In this document: piece by piece, positions 16,327 to 23,482 of the stretch
Layout: each line of letters begins with the position of its first letter
Position numbering within the stretch: position 1 is the stretch's first letter
Assembly: GCA_943914835.1 (NCBI GenBank)
Contig: CALUDO010000016.1
Location: 1 to 24,470 of the forward strand
Length of the DNA: 24,470 nt
DNA from: an uncultured Eremococcus sp.
GTDB lineage: Bacteria; Bacillota; Bacilli; Lactobacillales; Aerococcaceae
Reading direction: 5' to 3'
Made by a program: the position numbers and the translations under genes
The notes under the pieces: model-generated
Told to the model about the DNA's origin: nothing
What the model saw: the letters and a program-made list of their open reading frames with translations, nothing else
The model's database searches: none

Positions 16327-17676
16327 TTATGCTTCTTTTGTACTTTCACTTTCTTCAGCTAAGAGTTGCTTATCATACATCTTGAAGAATGGATAATAGA
16401 TTAAAACGGATAAGACGATAATAATCACATTCAATAAGGCTCCACGCCAATCACTACCCGTAGCAAGAAACGCTCCAATAGGACCAGGCAAGGGCCATGG
16501 TGCAGTTGCAACTACCCGATTCACCCAGCCTAAAGAGAAGGCGAACCAGGCAATTAAAGTGTTCACTACTGGAACAATAATAAAAGGAATAATTAACATT
16601 GGGTTCAAGACAATTGGTGCGCCAAAAATCATGGGTTCGTTAATATTAAAGATCGACGGGATAAAGGCCGTTTTCCCAAGTGTCTTACCATAAGAGGATT
16701 TGGCAAACATAATAAACAAGAAGGCTAAACCTAGGGTTGCCCCAGACCCACCCACATGGACGAACCATTGATAGAAGGGTTCGGCAGCTGTATTAACGAT
16801 AGGCTCATGGTTAGAATAAGCAAAGGTATTCTGATCTATCAAGACCAACCATAAAGGACGAGCCAAAGACCCAATAATGGACCAACCGTGAATCCCAAAG
16901 GACCAGAAAAATTGAGCCAAGATAACAATAATTAAGGCAGAAGGCAAGGAGTCACTTGCATCAATCAATGGAGTAACCAATTTAGCCATAATAGAGTGAA
17001 GGTCGATTTCTAAGAAATAAGTAATTGTAGAAACCACCAAAAGAACAATTACAGTTGGCGTTAATGATTCAAAAGACCGGGCCACTGAAGTAGGTACTTG
17101 GGGTGGCATAGAAATTTTGAAGCCGGATTTTTGGGTGAAGCGATAGACTTCTACAGCAAAGAAGGCCGATACAATCCCAATAAACATACCAGCTGAACCT
17201 AGGTTGGGCATAGGCATCACAAAGCCAGCCGGAAGGCCATTAATAAATTCTTGCAGTTCTGGATTTGATTCAGCTAATTTAGTGATATTCTCACTGACGG
17301 CAGGGATCATAGTTGGCGTGATTGTTAACAAGAAGGCTAGTTCAGAAAGAATCCCTCCTGACAAGCCATCTAAATCATAGGATTGAGCCAGGGAGTGGCC
17401 AATCCCAAAAACCGCATAGAGAGCCATAATATACATGGACATTCGGTGGGGCAACAACAATTTAGCCTGATTGTCCGCAATAAACTGGGTAATCGCCCAA
17501 TCCTTTGGCATCGATTCAGGCAAAGTCGCCAACACTAAGAACATGGAGGCTACGATAATAATCGGTAGGGTCGCAATAATCCCATCCCGAATCGCTCTTA
17601 AATGTCGCTGTTCAGCCAGCTTGGCCATGGGAGTGGATAATTTCTCATCCAGGAAGGTTGAAATTTTGCTAAACAT
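16327..17676 (-). CDS. PTS EIIC, Lac/cellobiose family
   Basis: A 449-residue membrane permease of the CelB/LacE type EIIC family. The N-terminal KISTFLDEKLSTPMAKLAEQ precedes about ten hydrophobic segments. The family's conserved segments FWSFGIHGWSIIGS and FIPSIFNINEPMIFGAPIVL (the sugar-binding NEP region) are both present. The protein carries EIIC alone and relies on separate EIIA and EIIB genes upstream. This class usually moves disaccharides such as cellobiose, chitobiose or lactose. In this operon it replaces the glucose-type MurP, so a GlcNAc/MurNAc disaccharide is the likely cargo, though this is inferred from neighbours. Confidence 0.92.
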   Translation of the reverse strand: MFSKISTFLDEKLSTPMAKLAEQRHLRAIRDGIIATLPIIIVASMFLVLATLPESMPKDWAITQFIADNQAKLLLPHRMSMYIMALYAVFGIGHSLAQSYDLDGLSGGILSELAFLLTITPTMIPAVSENITKLAESNPELQEFINGLPAGFVMPMPNLGSAGMFIGIVSAFFAVEVYRFTQKSGFKISMPPQVPTSVARSFESLTPTVIVLLVVSTITYFLEIDLHSIMAKLVTPLIDASDSLPSALIIVILAQFFWSFGIHGWSIIGSLARPLWLVLIDQNTFAYSNHEPIVNTAAEPFYQWFVHVGGSGATLGLAFLFIMFAKSSYGKTLGKTAFIPSIFNINEPMIFGAPIVLNPMLIIPFIIVPVVNTLIAWFAFSLGWVNRVVATAPWPLPGPIGAFLATGSDWRGALLNVIIIVLSVLIYYPFFKMYDKQLLAEESESTKEA

Positions 17677-17693
17677 ATCTATTCTCCTTTATT

Positions 17694-18002
17694 CTATAGG
17701 CCAAGTTCTTCATTGACTTGGTCTAGTAATTTATTAGCCCCCATTGGGGTATAACCTTGAGGCTTAACCAAGATACAAGGAACACCAGCGTTATCGGCTA
17801 GAGTCTTTAAGTTATCAAAACGGTGGCGTATTTGAGGTGCTACTAAGGCAATGGCATAATCCTTCTTAACCTCTTCTTCAAAAGCTTGAGTCCCACACTC
17901 AACGACTTCTAAGTCCTGCCCTTTCTTCTCTGCTGCCTCCTGTAAGGCTTTGGCTGCAATCGCTGAAGACATGCCTCCTGAACAAACTAACAATGCTTTC
18001 AT
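17694..18002 (-). CDS. PTS EIIB, Lac/cellobiose family
   Basis: A 102-residue soluble phosphocarrier. The phosphorylated cysteine is Cys7 in LLVCSGGMSSA, matching the CSAGMST loop of cellobiose EIIB proteins. The rest alternates beta strands and helices (VVECG, IALVAPQIRH) and ends in a helix, as expected of this small domain. It passes phosphate from EIIA (18388-18714) to the sugar bound in EIIC, whose gene begins 17 bases downstream. Confidence 0.93.
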   Translation of the reverse strand: MKALLVCSGGMSSAIAAKALQEAAEKKGQDLEVVECGTQAFEEEVKKDYAIALVAPQIRHRFDNLKTLADNAGVPCILVKPQGYTPMGANKLLDQVNEELGL

Positions 18003-18034
18003 AATTTATCTTCCTTTCTTTTTCTCATAAATAA

Positions 18035-18376
18035 CTACATCAAAACACCAAAGACATTAAATAGAAACAGAAACACTGCCATAAAAACAGACCAAGCTAG
18101 GCCAAGTAACCAGAATTTAGAGCTGAATCCTTCCTTTTTCTCTACCAAACAGTAAGCCACGGCTACCAAATAACCAGACCCCAAACTGCCTAACAAAAGA
18201 TTAGCCACCGATGATTCAATCCCCAAACTTGGAAAAATAAGCCAAAATAGGAATAAACTCCCGACTAGACAAAAAGCACTCTTATAACCAAATTTAGGAA
18301 TATCATAATCTGTTGAATTGTAAGTCGGCTTGGTCGGGCTTGATGGTTGATTCTTACTCTCCCACTTATACGGCAC
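18035..18376 (-). CDS. Small three-helix membrane protein of unknown function
   Basis: I do not recognise this protein. It has about 113 residues: a polar, proline- and serine-rich N-terminus of about 30 residues, then three hydrophobic segments (roughly 34-53, 58-80 and 88-113) with a short basic loop EKKEGFSSK between the second and third. An ATG at 18382 lies one base from AGGAGGG, too close for normal initiation; the GTG at 18376, two codons in, has seven-base spacing and is preferred. The ribosome site overlaps the EIIA stop, so translation is probably coupled. Lying between EIIA and EIIB, it may be a PTS accessory or part of uptake of this sugar. No function can be assigned. Confidence 0.7.
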   Translation of the reverse strand: MPYKWESKNQPSSPTKPTYNSTDYDIPKFGYKSAFCLVGSLFLFWLIFPSLGIESSVANLLLGSLGSGYLVAVAYCLVEKKEGFSSKFWLLGLAWSVFMAVFLFLFNVFGVLM

Positions 18377-18387
18377 AGTCATCCCTC

Positions 18388-18714
18388 CTATAACTTATCT
18401 TCCAGATCTGCTAAGCGCTTAGATAACCGAATCATATTCTCTGCTAGTGACCGAACTTCTAGGGCAGTCATCAAATGATCTTGGGCATGAACAAATAAAA
18501 TAGATAATTCATGATGGTTGCCCTGGGCTTCATCATGAAGCAAATCTGTTTGTGTTTGATGAGCTTCCTTGAGAAAGTCATCCGCTTCCTTAAGTAACTT
18601 ATCTGCTTCTTCAAAGTCTTTCTCCTCAGCAGCCTTCATAGCTTCATAGACTAACCCTTTAGCATTTCCACCATTAGAAATTAAATTAAAAATCATGAGT
18701 TCATCATTTTCCAT
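18388..18714 (-). CDS. PTS EIIA, Lac/cellobiose family
   Basis: A 108-residue helical phosphocarrier of the LacF/CelC type. The phosphorylated histidine is His76 in FVHAQDHLMTA, with the metal-binding Asp79 three residues later as in lactose EIIA. The three-helix pattern begins IFNLISNGGNAKGLVYEA, standard for the family. It starts one base after the murQ stop. It takes phosphate from HPr and hands it to the EIIB encoded at 17694-18002; Lac-family EIIA proteins work as trimers. Confidence 0.94.
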   Translation of the reverse strand: MENDELMIFNLISNGGNAKGLVYEAMKAAEEKDFEEADKLLKEADDFLKEAHQTQTDLLHDEAQGNHHELSILFVHAQDHLMTALEVRSLAENMIRLSKRLADLEDKL

Positions 18715-18715
18715 C

Positions 18716-19630
18716 TTATCGTCCTCCTATACTCTCTAAGGTCCTACGGATATGTCCCTGGTGACTTTCTAATAAATCTTCAGCCGCATCCTTGGATATC
18801 TTTCCAATATCCATGACTATAGCCACCTTAACGTGTTTATCACTGGCTTGATAAAGTTCCTCAGCTCTCTGGGAATCTACGCCTAATATTTCTTCAATTA
18901 AGTGAATGGCACGGTGTTCTAATTTGGAATTGGTTGGCTGAACATCCACCATGTAATTCTGGTAAACCTTGCCCATCTTGACCATTAAGGTTGTGGAAAT
19001 CATATTTAAGACCAATTTCTGAGCGGTCCCAGCCTTCATTCGTGTCGACCCTGTAATGACTTCCGGTCCGGTCACAATTTCAATAGAATAATCCGCCAAG
19101 TGACCAAGCTGACTATCCGCAACACAGGACAGACCACCAGTCATGGCCCCTAGCTTCTGGGCATATTCAATGGCTCCAAGAACATAAGGCGTCCGACCAC
19201 TAGCCGCTAATCCCATAACAAAGTCCTGATCGGATAATGAGATGGCAAGTAAATCTTCCTGCCCGGCTTGCCGCGAATCTTCCACCCCTTCTTTAGCCTT
19301 AAACATGGCTTCATTGCCCCCTGCAATAAGCCCTTGAACTAGGTCTGGAGAAACTCCATAAGTTGGTGGGCATTCAGAAGCATCCAAAACGCCTAATCTA
19401 CCTGAGGTTCCCGCACCAACATATATCAAGCGCCCTCCCTTTTTCAGACAAGCAAATATTTCATCAACCAGCTGACTAATCTCTTCAAGCGACTCTTCAA
19501 TCAACTTAGGGACTGTTTGATCTTCTTGATTGATTGTTTTAAGAATACCTAAACTGGTTAATTGGTCAATATCTCGGGTCCGCTCATTCACTCGCTCAGT
19601 ACTTAATTTTTGTAAGTCTTGATTGTCCAT
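18716..19630 (-). CDS. murQ: N-acetylmuramic acid 6-phosphate etherase
   Basis: A 304-residue SIS-fold enzyme. YVGAGTSGRLGVLDASECPP (about residues 70-89) is the MurQ signature, with the catalytic glutamate at 86; TGSTRMKAGTAQKL is the second conserved block. MurQ removes the lactyl ether from MurNAc-6-phosphate, giving GlcNAc-6-phosphate and D-lactate in the cytoplasm. The ATG at 19630 (MDNQDLQKLS) is chosen because the protein then has normal family length; an in-frame ATG 34 codons earlier lies deep in the GH1 gene. With this start the gene still overlaps the GH1 end by 35 bases, and the upstream AAGGGAAGGG is a weak ribosome site. Confidence 0.95.
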   Translation of the reverse strand: MDNQDLQKLSTERVNERTRDIDQLTSLGILKTINQEDQTVPKLIEESLEEISQLVDEIFACLKKGGRLIYVGAGTSGRLGVLDASECPPTYGVSPDLVQGLIAGGNEAMFKAKEGVEDSRQAGQEDLLAISLSDQDFVMGLAASGRTPYVLGAIEYAQKLGAMTGGLSCVADSQLGHLADYSIEIVTGPEVITGSTRMKAGTAQKLVLNMISTTLMVKMGKVYQNYMVDVQPTNSKLEHRAIHLIEEILGVDSQRAEELYQASDKHVKVAIVMDIGKISKDAAEDLLESHQGHIRRTLESIGGR

Positions 19631-21065
19631 GGCCCTTCCCTTTCTCTTCTGCGATAAATTTTTTGTACCAGTCAAAGCTTTTCTTTTTATATCTTTGGTA
19701 ACTTCCCTGTCCTTGATTATTGGCATCCACATATATCACGCCGTAACGTTTCTCCATTTCGCAAGATCCTGCAGACACAAGGTCGATGACTCCCCACATT
19801 ATATAGGCTAAGATATCAACCCCATCCCGATGCGCTAAGTTCAATTGATCAAAATGGGAGCTTAGGTAATCAATCCGATCGTCATCATCAACTGTCCCCT
19901 GAGCATTTAGACTTTCGTGAGCACCATAACCATTCTCGGATACCACTACAGGCAAGCCATACCGATCATACATCTTATTTAATGAAATTCTAAGACCTAC
20001 CGGATCAATCTGCCAACCCCAGTCTGTCGCCTTTAGATAAGGGTTCTTGGTGGAGACAACTAGGTTCCCTGCCGTTTGTTCAGTTTCATCTGTTGAAATG
20101 ACAGAGGATTGATAATATGACATGGAAACAAAGTCAACTGTGTTCCTTCGAATAACTTCCTCATCTTCAGCTAGAATATCTAAATGAATATCATGGGCTG
20201 CAAAATATTCTAACATATAGTAAGGATAGCTACCCTTGGCCATGACATCGGAGAAATACCATTGATAACGCTGTTCATCCTGGACCAACTTCAGGCTATC
20301 TTCTGGTTTGCAGGTGTAAGGATAATAATTAAAAACAGCTGTCATAGAACCAAATTGTGCCCCACTATACTGACGTCCTAGAGCAATCGCCTTAGCGTTC
20401 GCTACAAATTGGTGATGAAGCGCCTGATAAATATCTTCTTCCTTATATCCCCCACCGGGTTCTTGCAAGAGTCCCACCCCATTATAGGGGGAGAAATACC
20501 CCGTGTTAATTTCATTAAATGGAAGGCAGAAGTCTATATAGTCTCCCCACCTAGATAAAACCGTTTCCGCAAAATTCATGTAAAAATCGATGAGTTTACG
20601 ATTCTTCCACCCACCGTACGCTTCCACTAAATGAAGCGGGATGGCGTAATGGTACATGGTTAAAAATACCTTTATATCTTTCTCTTTTAGATAAGTAAAT
20701 ATTTTATCGTAATAAGCTAAGCCAGCTGGATTGGGTTCACTTTCTGTCCCAGTCGGAAAAAGACGAGCCCATGAAATCGAAAATCGATAAATATCAATTC
20801 CTAAGTCATCTAGGAGATCAATATCCTCTTTCCAATGAGCCATCCCTTGGGAACCTTGCCGAAAGGGATAGAAGTGGTCATTCGACCCTTTAGCTTCTTC
20901 TACCATGTCCTTAGTGAGTAAGCGTGTCTTCACTGTCGCTGGATCTTTCTGATAGAAATAAGGACGGCAGTCTTGGGAATCCATCCCTTTGCCCCCCATA
21001 TCAAATCCTCCTTCATACTGACTAGCTGAAGTTGCGCCTCCCCACAAGATGGATGATTTTTTCAC
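19596..21065 (-). CDS. GH1 6-phospho-beta-glycosidase
   Basis: A 489-residue glycoside hydrolase family 1 enzyme. The acid/base glutamate is Glu185 in FNEINTG and the nucleophile is Glu377 in SENGYG. Ser431, Lys439 and Tyr441 in SAGSCEMEKRYG match the phosphate pocket of 6-phospho-beta-glucosidases, so it acts on PTS-imported, phosphorylated disaccharides in the cytoplasm. The start is GTG at 21063-21065 with AAGGAGGG six bases upstream. It is the first gene of the mur operon. The last 16 residues after KKFIAE are basic and lie partly in the murQ overlap. Its substrate may be chitobiose-6P, a GlcNAc-6P glycoside or a plant glucoside; sequence alone does not decide. Confidence 0.93.
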   Translation of the reverse strand: MKKSSILWGGATSASQYEGGFDMGGKGMDSQDCRPYFYQKDPATVKTRLLTKDMVEEAKGSNDHFYPFRQGSQGMAHWKEDIDLLDDLGIDIYRFSISWARLFPTGTESEPNPAGLAYYDKIFTYLKEKDIKVFLTMYHYAIPLHLVEAYGGWKNRKLIDFYMNFAETVLSRWGDYIDFCLPFNEINTGYFSPYNGVGLLQEPGGGYKEEDIYQALHHQFVANAKAIALGRQYSGAQFGSMTAVFNYYPYTCKPEDSLKLVQDEQRYQWYFSDVMAKGSYPYYMLEYFAAHDIHLDILAEDEEVIRRNTVDFVSMSYYQSSVISTDETEQTAGNLVVSTKNPYLKATDWGWQIDPVGLRISLNKMYDRYGLPVVVSENGYGAHESLNAQGTVDDDDRIDYLSSHFDQLNLAHRDGVDILAYIMWGVIDLVSAGSCEMEKRYGVIYVDANNQGQGSYQRYKKKSFDWYKKFIAEEKGKGHGQSRLTKIKY

Positions 21066-21083
21066 TAGTTACCCTCCTTTTTA

Positions 21084-21097
21084 TGATAGCCTTTTCA
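21084..21097 (-). promoter_or_regulatory. Candidate cre (CcpA) site
   Basis: On the minus strand TGAAAAGGCTATCA matches the catabolite-responsive element consensus TGWAARCGYTWWCA with one central mismatch (G for C). It lies between the putative -10 and the GH1 ribosome site, a position where CcpA would block elongation. One mismatch falls in the core CG, so confidence is moderate. Confidence 0.4.
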
Positions 21098-21099
21098 TT

Positions 21100-21132
21100 T
21101 GCTAGTATAGCATGTATCGGGGGTCTTTGGAA
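21100..21132 (-). promoter_or_regulatory. Promoter and candidate MurR operator of the mur operon
   Basis: On the minus strand an extended -10, TGCTATACT (hexamer 21109-21104), lies 17 bases from a weak -35, TTCCAA (21132-21127). The -10 is embedded in a 13-base palindrome, TGCTA-TAC-TAGCA (21100-21112). A repressor bound there would cover the -10. This is the only promoter-like signal upstream of the ten mur-operon genes. Confidence 0.5.
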
Positions 21133-21186
21133 TATAATTTCTTTTATTTTATCATTTTTTTGAAATAATATTTTCGTCTAAAAAAA

Positions 21187-21214
21187 CAACCCTCACACAT
21201 ATGTGTAAGGGTTG
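21187..21214 (-). terminator. Terminator of the purine permease gene
   Basis: CAACCCT (21187-21193) pairs with AGGGTTG (21208-21214), enclosing the further palindrome ACACATATGTGT. Seven T residues follow on the minus strand (six at 21181-21186 plus one more). It lies nine bases past the permease stop codon. Confidence 0.9.
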
Positions 21215-21223
21215 AATAAAATA

Positions 21224-22561
21224 TTATGCTTCTCGGTCTTTCAAGGCAACATTCAAGATTAAGGCTACCAAGGTCCCGGTAGAAATACCGGATGATAAGA
21301 CCATTTGGATAGGGGTTGGTAGGTTAGATAAGAGTTCAGGACGGACAGTCACGCCAATCCCTAAGGCGAAGGAAACGGAAATGATTAGCAGTTCCCGGTC
21401 GCCGATTTTCACAGTGGCTAGGGTCTTAATTCCTTGAGCTGCTACTAAACCGAACATAATGACACCAACCCCTCCTAAAACAGGTTGAGGCATAATTGAA
21501 ATTAGAGCAGACAGTTTAGGAAAGATGCCTAGAATAGCTAGAATAATCCCTGCAATAATCATCACATACCGACTGGCTACCTTAGTTAAGGTAATTAGGC
21601 CGACGTTTTGAGAGAAAGCTGTATTAGGTCCTGCTCCAAAGACACCCGCAATCAGAGAACCCACCCCATCGGCTAGAACCCCGTTCGAGGCACGTTCCGA
21701 GGTCATTGGGGTATGCGACGCTTCTCCAATGGCCATCATAATACCGACGGTCCCGATAAGAGAAACGATATAAGCCGGAATAAAGGATAAAATTGAAGAG
21801 AAATCAAAGGTTACTCCGTATCGGAAGAAGTTAGGAATAGCCAACCAATCAGCTTCAGCCACAGCGGTTAGGTCCACCTTGCCTAAGAAGATACATACGA
21901 TGTACCCAAAGATCATCCCAATAAAGACAGAGGCCGTAGACCACATTCCCTTACCATAATGGTTTAGGATTAAGGTGAAAACCATAACACCAAAGGCAAT
22001 CATAATATTCTCCAGTGACCCATAGTCTGGGGCACCCACTCCACCAGCAGCCCAGTCCATAGATACAGGCATCAAGGTAATCCCAATCAAGGCTACTACT
22101 GTTCCGGTAATCAGAGGTGGAAAGAACCGCATCAAGGGTTTGACGAAACGACTTAGAATAATTTCGACAAAGGAACCAACAATCGTGGCCCCTACAATCC
22201 CAGCAATCCCGAACTTAGAGCCAACGGAAATGGCAGGATTGGCAAAAGTAAAGTCTGTCCCCATCATACCAGACACCCGAGATCCAATTGGTCCCAGCCC
22301 GTGAGACTGGATAATGGTAGTGAGCCCTGAAACAAAAATTGTCGCTGCAATCATAATGGAGGTATCTTCAACCGACAAACCGATGGCCGAAGCTACGACT
22401 AGAGGGACTGCAATAATCCCGGCAAAGGCAGCTAGAATATGCTGGAGTGCCAAAACCAAAGCTACCCCAAAAGGTGGTCTATCATCAATCTTATACAACA
22501 TATCATCTGGAGTGTCTGTTTGATTCACTCGCTTTTCTACGTTTACTTTTTCTTCAGCCAT
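21224..22561 (-). CDS. pbuX: NCS2-family xanthine/purine permease
   Basis: A 445-residue membrane protein of the nucleobase-cation symporter 2 family with about fourteen hydrophobic segments. The N-terminal LALQHILAAFAGIIAVPLVV and the signature FSQNVGLITLTKVASR are characteristic, and GANP-like residues appear in TDFTFANPAISVG. Family members import xanthine or uric acid with protons. Divergent placement from xpt, whose product uses xanthine, favours xanthine as substrate. A TTGAAG/TAGAAT promoter lies upstream. The family is secure; the symbol is by context, and a urate permease is the main alternative. Confidence 0.85.
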   Translation of the reverse strand: MAEEKVNVEKRVNQTDTPDDMLYKIDDRPPFGVALVLALQHILAAFAGIIAVPLVVASAIGLSVEDTSIMIAATIFVSGLTTIIQSHGLGPIGSRVSGMMGTDFTFANPAISVGSKFGIAGIVGATIVGSFVEIILSRFVKPLMRFFPPLITGTVVALIGITLMPVSMDWAAGGVGAPDYGSLENIMIAFGVMVFTLILNHYGKGMWSTASVFIGMIFGYIVCIFLGKVDLTAVAEADWLAIPNFFRYGVTFDFSSILSFIPAYIVSLIGTVGIMMAIGEASHTPMTSERASNGVLADGVGSLIAGVFGAGPNTAFSQNVGLITLTKVASRYVMIIAGIILAILGIFPKLSALISIMPQPVLGGVGVIMFGLVAAQGIKTLATVKIGDRELLIISVSFALGIGVTVRPELLSNLPTPIQMVLSSGISTGTLVALILNVALKDREA

Positions 22562-22598
22562 AATTACCTCTTCCTCTTATTTTATTTAACACAGGGTC

Positions 22599-22627
22599 AT
22601 TCTAGCAAACCCCTGTCACTACTTCAA
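22599..22627 (-). promoter_or_regulatory. Promoter of the purine permease gene
   Basis: On the minus strand TTGAAG (22627-22622) and TAGAAT (22604-22599) are 17 bases apart, with TGC before the -10. ACAGGG (22591-22596) and CCCTGT (22611-22616) form an inverted repeat flanking the -10. Confidence 0.6.
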
Positions 22628-22636
22628 GAGTAAATA

Positions 22637-22673
22637 CGGACGTTTATTAATTAAAAATAATTTTTGTTCGTAT
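22637..22673. promoter_or_regulatory. PurBox-like motifs between pbuX and xpt
   Basis: The minus strand carries ATACGAACAAAAATTA (22673-22658), close to the PurR box core ACGAACAWT. An opposing, weaker copy, TACGGACGTTTATT (22635-22648), is on the plus strand. The better box lies about 70-80 bases before the predicted pbuX start site, a placement known for PurR activation in lactococci. PurR control is inferred. Confidence 0.4.
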
Positions 22674-22709
22674 ATATCGGAAGAAAATTGAAGAAACGCT
22701 GAAGTTTCA

Positions 22710-22738
22710 TTGGTAACTTAGGTCAAACATGCTATAAT
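22710..22738 (+). promoter_or_regulatory. Promoter of xpt
   Basis: TTGGTA (22710-22715) and TATAAT (22733-22738) are 17 bases apart, with TGC in front of the -10. The predicted leader of about 34 bases is too short for a purine riboswitch. Confidence 0.65.
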
Positions 22739-22778
22739 ACGGTCAAGATTTAGACAATTTAAAGGAGAGGGAGTACAC

Positions 22779-23360
22779 ATGAAACTATTAGAAGAACGTA
22801 TCCTACAAGACGGCAATGTCCTAGGCGAGAACATCCTCAAAGTCGATTCTTTCCTTACCCACCAAGTTGATTATCAGTTAATGAAAGACATGGGCAAGGT
22901 CCTAGCTGACAAGTACCGCGACCAAGGAATTACCAAGGTTGTGACCATTGAAGCCTCTGGTATCGCTCCAGCTGTCTACGTTGCTGAAAGTTTAGATGTC
23001 CCCATGATCTTCGCTAAGAAACACAAGAACATTACCATGAACGAAGGCATTCTTACGGCTGAAGTCTATTCTTTCACCAAACAAGTCACTTCAACCGTAT
23101 CCATTGCCAGCAAGTTCCTAACTTCCGAAGATCGGGTCCTTATTGTAGATGACTTCCTAGCCAACGGACAAGCAGCCAAGGGACTTATGGAAATCATCCA
23201 ACAAGCTGGAGCCAAAGTCGTCGGCATCGGTATCGTCATTGAGAAATCCTTCCAAGATGGTCGCCAATTATTAGAAGATGCTGGTATGGAAGTCACCTCC
23301 TTGGCTCGCATCGAAAAATTCGAGAATGGTCAAGTTGTCTTCAAAGAGGCGGATGCTTAG
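22779..23360 (+). CDS. xpt: Xanthine phosphoribosyltransferase
   Basis: A 193-residue cytoplasmic type I phosphoribosyltransferase. The PRPP-binding loop VLIVDDFLANGQAA (about residues 122-135) and the start MKLLEERILQDGNVLGENIL match Xpt of Bacillus and lactic acid bacteria, as does the length. It makes XMP from xanthine and PRPP in purine salvage. AGGAGAGGG precedes the ATG. It diverges from the purine permease gene at 21224-22561 instead of forming the common xpt-pbuX operon; shared regulation through the 217-base intergenic region is likely. Confidence 0.95.
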   Translation: MKLLEERILQDGNVLGENILKVDSFLTHQVDYQLMKDMGKVLADKYRDQGITKVVTIEASGIAPAVYVAESLDVPMIFAKKHKNITMNEGILTAEVYSFTKQVTSTVSIASKFLTSEDRVLIVDDFLANGQAAKGLMEIIQQAGAKVVGIGIVIEKSFQDGRQLLEDAGMEVTSLARIEKFENGQVVFKEADA

Positions 23361-23446
23361 GAGAGACTCGGTTCCTACCTGGCCCCTTTGTATTCTAATT
23401 TTTTTATCATTTTAATATAATCAAACCTCTTGTTTCCTCATTCTTA

Positions 23447-23455
23447 TGTTATAAT
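23447..23455 (+). promoter_or_regulatory. Extended -10 promoter of the ECF S-component gene
   Basis: TGTTATAAT is an extended -10 lying 27 bases before the ATG, with no good -35 at 17 bases. A second TATAAT at 23416-23421 is a weaker alternative. AGGAGG at 23471-23476 is the ribosome site. No riboswitch fold was recognised in 23361-23482. Confidence 0.45.
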
Positions 23456-23482
23456 AATGAGTATAAGAATAGGAGGTTTTTT

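Noticed and set aside
19631..19732. Longer start for murQ
   Set aside because: It would add 34 basic residues inside the GH1 coding frame, absent from MurQ proteins; the ATG at 19630 gives family length.
22681..22710. cre-like GAAACGCTGAAG upstream of xpt
   Set aside because: The spacing between the TG and CG positions does not fit the cre consensus.
22562..22778. Guanine riboswitch between pbuX and xpt
   Set aside because: The conserved loop and junction sequences were not found on either strand, and the predicted leaders are too short.
23361..23410. Possible terminator after xpt (TAGGA/TCCTA before a T-run)
   Set aside because: The five-base stem is weak and 25 or more bases from the T-run, so it is not a convincing intrinsic terminator.
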